Assembly: GCA_016936735.1 (NCBI GenBank)
Contig: JAFGXH010000277.1
Span: 1 to 36,820 of the forward strand
From: a bacterium
GTDB lineage: Bacteria; UBP6; JAFGXH01
Length of the DNA: 36,820 nucleotides
Reading direction: 5' to 3'
Below are positions 31,836-36,820 of the stretch, one piece after another (positions within the stretch are counted from its first letter, which is position 1; every line of letters begins with the position of its first letter). The notes under the pieces were generated by a model that saw nothing but the letters and a program-made list of their open reading frames with translations, made no database searches and had not been told where the DNA came from. The position numbers and the translations under genes are program-made.

Positions 31836-32740
31836 TTAGAGTTTTTTTATTATCTCTTTTTATACTATTGTTATCTAATTTGATTTTTGCTGATGATTCA
31901 GAAAAATCTGATAAACTAGATTTCTCTTTTAAAACAGATATTGCAAATAGTGAAGTTTTTATTGGAGATACAATCAATTATGATATATTGATTGATAAAA
32001 AAGATAAAAATGATAGTTTTTTTATTAAAAAACCAAATTTCTCCCCTTTTGAATTGATTGATATCTCTGAGACGAATAGTGATAAAAATTTTAAATTCTC
32101 TATAAAATTGAGAATTTATAAAACAGGTGATTTTGAAATTCCATCTATTGATATTTTGGCCTATCATAAAGATAATAACACAAATATAAATATTCCTAAA
32201 AAAGAGATTACAATCAAATCACTTTTAACAGATACTCAAAATGTTGATATTGTTGATATAAAAAGTAATACATCTATAAAAGAGAAAACATATATTCTCT
32301 TTTGGATTTTAGGAGTGATTTTATTATTAATTATTATTTTTATTATTGTTAAAATCTATAATTACAAAAAAACTTTAGTAAAAGAGGCAATAGAGCTTCC
32401 TCCAAGAGCAGCAAATGAGATAGCTTATGAAAAATTATCTCTTTTAATAAGTAAAAAACTGATTCAAAAGGGTGAATATAAAAAATACTATTTTGAATTA
32501 AGTGAAATAATAAGAGAGTATTTGGGAAATAGATATAAATTTGATTCAATAGAGTTAACATCTGATGAGCTTTTAGTTAAACTTAAACAGACATTAGAAC
32601 TTTCACGCTCTTTTATTCCTATAATAGAGAATTTTTTAGAGGATACTGATTTAGTAAAATTCTCAAAAGTTATACCAGAAACATCTGAAGTTGATAGTGT
32701 AACACAGGGAGGATTCAAAATTATAGAGGAGTTAAAATGA
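31832..32740 (+). CDS. BatD/DUF4381-like membrane protein
   Basis: 302-aa protein starting at GTG (31832) behind AGGAGG, overlapping the DUF58 stop by GTGA. It has a signal peptide (cut near NLIFADD), a beta-rich periplasmic domain resembling the oxygen-tolerance BatD N-terminus (FIGDTINYDILIDKKD), one membrane helix (about 153-176, very Ile/Leu-rich), and a cytoplasmic helical tail. The tail, with YEKLSLLISKKLIQKGEYKKYYFELSEIIREYLGNRY, matches the DUF4381-like tail seen in Bat clusters. It probably sits between the DUF58 protein inside and the BatA-like protein in the membrane. The identification is by layout and position more than by strong motif. Confidence 0.7.
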   Translation: MIRVFLLSLFILLLSNLIFADDSEKSDKLDFSFKTDIANSEVFIGDTINYDILIDKKDKNDSFFIKKPNFSPFELIDISETNSDKNFKFSIKLRIYKTGDFEIPSIDILAYHKDNNTNINIPKKEITIKSLLTDTQNVDIVDIKSNTSIKEKTYILFWILGVILLLIIIFIIVKIYNYKKTLVKEAIELPPRAANEIAYEKLSLLISKKLIQKGEYKKYYFELSEIIREYLGNRYKFDSIELTSDELLVKLKQTLELSRSFIPIIENFLEDTDLVKFSKVIPETSEVDSVTQGGFKIIEELK

Positions 32741-33774
32741 TTTGGGAAAATCTGATTTTCACTGAAAAAAATGTTTTTTGGTTATTTCTTTTACTAATCC
32801 CACTATTTATATCAATATTTTTCTTTGAAAAAAAGAGACATGGAGTCTTGCTTTTTTCAAATTTCTCAATTTTAAAAAAATATTCCAAAAATAGTGTTAC
32901 AAAGTTAAGATTTATCCCTAATATTATACGCTTTTTGGCTATTTCTTTAATTATACTCTCTCTTGCTAAACCAAAAATTGCAAACTCTGAACAGGATATT
33001 GATGTTACAGGTATTGATATTGCTTTTGTTCTTGATATATCAACATCAATGGCTGCAGCAGATTTCCTTCCAAATGATAGACTTCATGTAGCAAAAGAGG
33101 TTATTAGTGATTTTGTTAAAAAAAGAAAAAATGATAGAATTGCACTTGTTGTTTTTAATGCTATTAGCTATATTCAAGCACCACTAACTCTAGACCATAA
33201 CATTTTTGATTTATTATTAAAATCATTGAGTATGGAGGAGATTAGAACTAAAGTTGATTCAGGAATTCTTGAAGATGGAACCGCTATTGGAAATGCTTTA
33301 GCAACTGCTGTTGATAGACTAAAAGATACTGATACTAAATCTAAAATTGTTATACTTTTAACAGATGGAAGTAATAATAAAGGTAATGTTACTCCTGAAA
33401 AAGCTGCAGAGATGGCATCAAGGGCAAATATTAAAGTTTACTCTATTTTAGTTGGAAAATCGGGAAAAGTACCATACCCAACAGGAAAAGATCTATCAGG
33501 AAGACCAATTTATGATTATGTTGATAACTCTGTTAATCCAGATCTATTAAAAAAAATCTCTAATGAAACAAAAGCTAGATTCTATACAGCTCAAAATCGA
33601 GAGGAGTTAGAACAGGATTTATATGATATTATAGATCATTTAGAGCAATCAACATTTCATGAATCACATTTTTCAGAGCTTCCAAGCCACTATCATCCAT
33701 TTTTAATATTTGCTTTCTTTCTATTGATTTTTGAATTTTTATTAAGTATTACAAGATTTAAACGTTTTCCTTAA
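32737..33774 (+). CDS. batA: BatA-like von Willebrand A membrane protein
   Basis: 345-aa inner-membrane protein with two N-terminal helices (about 13-30 and 61-77), a vWA domain and a C-terminal helix (HPFLIFAFFLLIFEFLLS). The MIDAS metal site is complete at the start: DISTSM with Asp100, Ser102 and Ser104. The downstream Thr is in GTAIGNAL and the Asp in LLTDGSNN. This is the standard BatA arrangement from Bacteroides aerotolerance and related MoxR-Bat clusters. It overlaps the BatD-like gene by ATGA, indicating coupled translation. batB (second vWA) and batC (TPR) do not follow. Confidence 0.88.
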   Translation: MIWENLIFTEKNVFWLFLLLIPLFISIFFFEKKRHGVLLFSNFSILKKYSKNSVTKLRFIPNIIRFLAISLIILSLAKPKIANSEQDIDVTGIDIAFVLDISTSMAAADFLPNDRLHVAKEVISDFVKKRKNDRIALVVFNAISYIQAPLTLDHNIFDLLLKSLSMEEIRTKVDSGILEDGTAIGNALATAVDRLKDTDTKSKIVILLTDGSNNKGNVTPEKAAEMASRANIKVYSILVGKSGKVPYPTGKDLSGRPIYDYVDNSVNPDLLKKISNETKARFYTAQNREELEQDLYDIIDHLEQSTFHESHFSELPSHYHPFLIFAFFLLIFEFLLSITRFKRFP

Positions 33775-33790
33775 TTTTTAAGAGTATATT

Positions 33791-34549
33791 ATGTTAAAAA
33801 CAGCATTATCAATAATAGAGTCAATAAAAGAGTTTTATCCAGCCATATTTTATCTATTAAAAACAGGAAATTATCAAGAGTTACAGATAGTTCAAAATGC
33901 TTTTTCTTTAAAAAGAGAGAGAAGAGGCTCTATTTTAATATACTCAAAAGATATTAAGTCATTAAAAAGTCTTTTTACTAAATATCCAAATCTTTATAGT
34001 GAGAGAAGATTTGCAGCTGTTGATTCTCTTGTTGTTGATTTTTTTAAAGAGAATATGGCTAATTTTAGCTATATTGAGGAGTGTTCACTATTTATTCCTG
34101 CTAAATATATTGATTTAAATAGTAATATTATTAATAACAACATATTAAAACAACCTCCAGAGGGTTCAAAATTAAGAGAGTTAGTTATTGATGATGCAAT
34201 ATTAGTAAATAGATATTGGCCATTTGCTAATGGTGAAGAGACAGAGGGATATATAAGAGATCAAATTAAAGCTTTTGGAGGATATCTTTATGAATATAAC
34301 TCTAAACCTGTCTGTTGGGCATTAAGACATGATGATGGTTCTTTGGGATTTCTTCATACCCTTGAGGAGTATAGAAAACTTGGTTTTGCAGAGAATATTA
34401 CAAAATGTTTAATGAATAAAGTTGAAAATTTAGGTGAAATTCCTTTTGGATATGTTGTAAAAAACAATATTGCTTCAGAGGCTCTTCTTTTAAAATCTGG
34501 CTTTAAAAATCTAAAAAAGGTTTTTTGGATATCTTTAAATGATAAATAG
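33791..34549 (+). CDS. GNAT acetyltransferase of the FR47/GLYAT-like type
   Basis: 252-aa protein. The C-terminal half fits a GNAT fold of the FR47-like/glycine N-acyltransferase group: KPVCWALRHDDGSLGFLHTLEEYRKLGFAENI contains the typical W-x-L-x(3)-D-G-S/G-x-L-x-T-x(2)-E-Y-R pattern. IPFGYVVKNNIASEALLLKSGF is the acetyl-CoA/late-strand part. The N-terminal half (about 1-110) matches the GLYAT N-domain only loosely. It likely acylates an amino group of a small molecule or peptide using acyl-CoA; the substrate is unknown. It follows the BatA-like gene by 16 bp and overlaps the metallophosphoesterase by 11 bp, so the three are probably co-transcribed. Confidence 0.7.
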   Translation: MLKTALSIIESIKEFYPAIFYLLKTGNYQELQIVQNAFSLKRERRGSILIYSKDIKSLKSLFTKYPNLYSERRFAAVDSLVVDFFKENMANFSYIEECSLFIPAKYIDLNSNIINNNILKQPPEGSKLRELVIDDAILVNRYWPFANGEETEGYIRDQIKAFGGYLYEYNSKPVCWALRHDDGSLGFLHTLEEYRKLGFAENITKCLMNKVENLGEIPFGYVVKNNIASEALLLKSGFKNLKKVFWISLNDK

Positions 34550-35192
34550 ATTACTATTAAAAAAAATTGCTGTAATTGGTGATATTCATTGTGAAGATAC
34601 TATTTTACAGAAAACTGTTGATTTTATAAAAAATGAAAATATAGAGAATATTTTCTCTACTGGTGATATTGTGGATGGTATTGGAGATATCAATTTAACA
34701 ATTGATATTTTGAAGAGCTATAATATTAAAACTGTTTTAGGAAATCATGATAGGTGGTTTCTTGAAAACAAAATGAGAGATTTAAAAAATGCAACTCAAT
34801 ATAAATCAATAAATAGTAATTATTTAGATTATTTAAAAACTCTTCCAAAAGAGTTGGATATATTAACACCTAATGGAGTTGCTATTTTATCTCATGGAAT
34901 AAAAGATAATGATATGAATAAAATTGGTGAATATGATTCAAACTATACCCTAACATATAATTTAGAGTTACAGAAGATTTTAAAAGATAGAAAATATAGA
35001 TATTTAATACAGGGACACTCTCATAATAGAATGGTTAAAAAAATTGATCATCTAACTGTTTTAAATGCTGGCTCTTTAACATCTGAAAATGGGGCTGGTT
35101 TTATGACTATTGACTTTATTGAAAATACTGTTCAATTCTATATATTTAATGATATTTTAGATATAATTTCTGATAAATTAATCAAATTATGA
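34539..35192 (+). CDS. Calcineurin-like metallophosphoesterase
   Basis: 217-aa two-metal phosphoesterase of the small YfcE/MJ0936-like group. All metal motifs are present: GDIHCE (DxH), GDIVDG (GDxxD), GNHDRW (GNHD), a lone His in ILSHG, and QGHSHNR (GHxH). The C-terminus has the usual NAGSLTSENGAGFMTIDF. It is cytoplasmic, without signal peptide, and may hydrolyse cyclic nucleotides or other phosphodiesters; the substrate cannot be told. The start overlaps the end of the GNAT gene by 11 bases. It is the last gene of the Bat-like run. Confidence 0.88.
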   Translation: MINRLLLKKIAVIGDIHCEDTILQKTVDFIKNENIENIFSTGDIVDGIGDINLTIDILKSYNIKTVLGNHDRWFLENKMRDLKNATQYKSINSNYLDYLKTLPKELDILTPNGVAILSHGIKDNDMNKIGEYDSNYTLTYNLELQKILKDRKYRYLIQGHSHNRMVKKIDHLTVLNAGSLTSENGAGFMTIDFIENTVQFYIFNDILDIISDKLIKL

Positions 35193-35275
35193 GATTTAAA
35201 ATAGTATATTTTGTGTATAAACAAAATTATTTTTGTAAATAAATAACTAATTATAATAATAAGAAAAAATAGTTG

Positions 35276-35304
35276 TCGACATTGAAACTATTATTTTGTA
35301 GAAT
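35276..35304 (+). promoter_or_regulatory. Promoter for the TonB-like lipoprotein
   Basis: TCGACA (35276-35281), a 17-bp spacer and TAGAAT (35299-35304). The transcript would have a leader of about 60 nt before the ATG at 35374. Confidence 0.55.
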
Positions 35305-35373
35305 TAATAATAGAGATAGAATAAGTATCTCTAATTATGATTCTATTTTTTAATATAGTTGCTTGGGGGCTCT

Positions 35374-35757
35374 ATGAAAATTTATATATTTATAGTTCTA
35401 ACTGTTTTTCTATTTTTAGGATGTGGTGGTGTTAAAACTGTTGAGAAAAATGAGGAAAAAGTTATGGGATTAAGTAATTCTCAAATTAAATCAGCTGTTT
35501 TAACCTATAGTAGAGATATAAAATATTGTTATGAGGATGTATCTAAAACAGACTCATCATTTAAAGGGAATTTTATTGTTGAGATAGTGATTCAAAAAGA
35601 TGGTTCTGTTACTCAAGTGGATGTTGTTCAAAGCTCATTTTCTAATAATAAACTAGAGAGTTGTATCACATCAAAAATTAAAAATTGGGTTTTTCCTGAA
35701 CTTTATCAGCTTGATCAATTTATTATAAAATACCCCTTCTCATTTGGTCGAAAATAG
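35374..35757 (+). CDS. AgmX/PglI-type TonB-C-like lipoprotein
   Basis: The start is the ATG at 35374 after GGGGGC; the ORF track begins at a TTG five codons earlier. The 127-aa protein has a lipobox (LFLGCGG, lipid-bearing Cys at 17) and then a single domain with two conserved cysteines (IKYCYED and LESCITSKIKNW). It also carries the beta-strand pattern IVEIVIQKDGSVTQVDVVQS typical of the AgmX/PglI C-terminal domain, related to TonB C-termini. In myxobacteria this domain is found in gliding and other envelope proteins, but as a free lipoprotein its role is unknown. It is monocistronic. Confidence 0.8.
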   Translation: MKIYIFIVLTVFLFLGCGGVKTVEKNEEKVMGLSNSQIKSAVLTYSRDIKYCYEDVSKTDSSFKGNFIVEIVIQKDGSVTQVDVVQSSFSNNKLESCITSKIKNWVFPELYQLDQFIIKYPFSFGRK

Positions 35758-35927
35758 TCTAATTTTTTTATAAATATCTTACATAATTAAAAAAAGTGAT
35801 TTTAACATTCTGTGACTTTAAACCTATAGTTCATTTATTTTTAAAGAAAAAAAACCAACTAAACAAAAGATAAATAGATAAAAATTTATCTAAATCAATT
35901 TAATTTGGAATAATTACAAATTAAAAC

Positions 35928-35936
35928 TGTTAAAAT
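35928..35936 (+). promoter_or_regulatory. Extended -10 promoter for the superoxide dismutase
   Basis: TGTTAAAAT: TAAAAT with an upstream TGn, 20 bp before the ATG. A TTGGAA lies too far upstream (20-bp spacer) to be convincing as a -35. Confidence 0.4.
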
Positions 35937-35955
35937 ATTATTTATTGGAGGTTTT

Positions 35956-36702
35956 ATGAGAAAAATTTTAATTTTTGCTGCTATTTTATTATCAATTTAT
36001 GGTTGCTCATCCACCAAAGAGTTAGAGAGTAGTCAAAAAAATAATCTTCAAGTTAATTTAGATGGAATGACAAATGAGAAAATTCAGTTTGAATTACCCA
36101 AATTAGAGTATTCATTTGATTCATTAGAGCCATATATTGATAAAGAGACTATGCAAATTCATTATGAAAAACATCATCAAGGATATTTAAACAAATTTAA
36201 TGATGCCCTCTCTAAAGTTGATAAAAAACATAAAACAGTTAAAGATATAATGAAAAATATATCTATTTATCCTGAATCAGTAAGAAATAATGGTGGTGGT
36301 TTTTATAATCATTCACTCTATTGGGAAAATCTTTCTCCTAAAAGTGAATCACCAGAAAATTTAGATATATATAAAGAGATAAGTAAAAAGTATGGCTCAT
36401 TTGATAATTTTAAAAAAGAGTTTAGTAGTTTAGCACTATCTCTTTTTGGATCAGGTTGGATTTGGTTATCTATTGATAGAAATGGTGAGATATTTATATC
36501 AATAACATCTAATCAAGATAATCCTTTAATGAATATATCAAAACAGCAGGGTATTCCACTATTAGCAATCGATGTTTGGGAGCATGCATACTATCTAAAA
36601 CATCAAAATAAAAGAGGAGATTATATTAGTTCAATTTGGAATATAATAAATTGGGATGTTGTTAATAAAAGATATTTAGATTTTATAAATTCAAAAAAAT
36701 AA
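35956..36702 (+). CDS. sodA: Fe/Mn superoxide dismutase with a lipoprotein signal
   Basis: Converts superoxide to hydrogen peroxide and oxygen. The 248-aa protein is longer than usual (about 200) because of an N-terminal leader with lipobox IYGCSS (lipid-bearing Cys at 17) and a ~25-residue linker. It is therefore predicted to be exported and lipid-anchored. The SOD fold follows: the first ligand His is in MQIHYEKHHQGYL, the second His in FYNHSLYW, then Asp and the third His in AIDVWEHAYYL, with GSGWIWL between them. GGGFYNHSLYW and TSNQDNPLM (Gln in the Mn-type position) suggest Mn or cambialistic metal use. The ribosome site GGAGG is strong. The leader is clear and the start unambiguous, so the export signal is unlikely to be a mis-called start. 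Confidence 0.92.
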   Translation: MRKILIFAAILLSIYGCSSTKELESSQKNNLQVNLDGMTNEKIQFELPKLEYSFDSLEPYIDKETMQIHYEKHHQGYLNKFNDALSKVDKKHKTVKDIMKNISIYPESVRNNGGGFYNHSLYWENLSPKSESPENLDIYKEISKKYGSFDNFKKEFSSLALSLFGSGWIWLSIDRNGEIFISITSNQDNPLMNISKQQGIPLLAIDVWEHAYYLKHQNKRGDYISSIWNIINWDVVNKRYLDFINSKK

Positions 36703-36820
36703 AAATATATTTTTTTTATTTTTATTAGAAATATCTACTCTTCTCAAAATATTAATTTCAATAAAAATTTTAATCATATAATGAAATATATTGAATTATA
36801 ATCTTTTTAATTTTATACTA
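36703..36820. other. AT-rich end of window
   Basis: No gene is seen. A 9-bp inverted repeat (AATAAAAAT...ATTTTTATT, 36698-36726) overlaps the sod stop and may be a weak terminator. Confidence 0.4.

Overview
The window is AT-rich bacterial DNA with tightly packed genes, AGA-dominated arginine codons outside tuf, and tRNA genes that do not encode CCA. Several traits point to a low-GC relative of the former Deltaproteobacteria, most like Myxococcota/Bradymonadota-type bacteria. These are a secreted clostripain with CDGLDNDCDG repeats and a Gly-Gly-Cys/membrane/basic C-terminal tail, a lipoprotein with cysteine-rich CxxxxxC modules, and an AgmX/PglI-type TonB-like lipoprotein. The placement is an inference with low-to-moderate confidence. 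It is clearly a diderm-type cell, with lipoproteins, Slt-type lytic transglycosylase, class A PBP and three-helix SecE.

Layout. Positions 26-6453 (minus strand) hold an N6-adenine DNA methyltransferase, a coupled helical protein of unknown function, hisS, and an MTA/SAH deaminase that starts the run behind a near-consensus promoter. Positions 6715-13583 (plus) are an envelope block: DUF4124-like exported protein, TPR protein, Slt transglycosylase, a small zinc-ribbon protein and PBP1A. Positions 13719-18128 hold two large exported Cys-rich proteins, the clostripain and a lipoprotein. Positions 18165-19264 (minus) hold an atypical D-Ala-D-Ala-ligase-like ATP-grasp enzyme, preceded by a 41-codon ORF that overlaps its start by ATGA. 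A 447-bp gene-poor gap follows, then kbl.

Positions 20906-27271 (minus) are a complete SUF iron-sulfur operon, rrf2-sufB-sufC-sufD-sufS-sufU-nfu. Its IscR-like regulator has a perfect palindrome (TTGACT-AAA-AGTCAA) lying on its own -35 box, so autoregulation by Fe-S status is likely. ispE lies upstream on the same strand. Positions 28470-30838 (plus) are the classic translation/secretion operon tRNA-Thr, Tyr, Gly, Thr, tuf, rpmG, tRNA-Trp, secE. It begins at a consensus promoter and ends in the only GC-rich intrinsic terminator seen here; nusG and the L11-L1 genes that usually follow are absent. Positions 30948-35192 (plus) are a reduced Bat/aerotolerance-like cluster (DUF58, BatD-like, BatA-like) continuing into a GLYAT-like acetyltransferase and a metallophosphoesterase. 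The window closes with two lipoproteins: a TonB-C-like protein and a superoxide dismutase carrying a lipobox.

Many starts in the ORF track are too long, because they begin at upstream TTG codons. I corrected them from Shine-Dalgarno position for sufB, sufC, rrf2, ispE, tuf, secE, the clostripain, the DUF4124-like gene, the zinc-ribbon gene and the TonB-like gene. No CRISPR array, insertion sequence, prophage or rRNA gene was seen. The best candidates for something undescribed are the 41-aa ORF/ATP-grasp pair, the methyltransferase with its unknown helical partner, and the lipoprotein superoxide dismutase.
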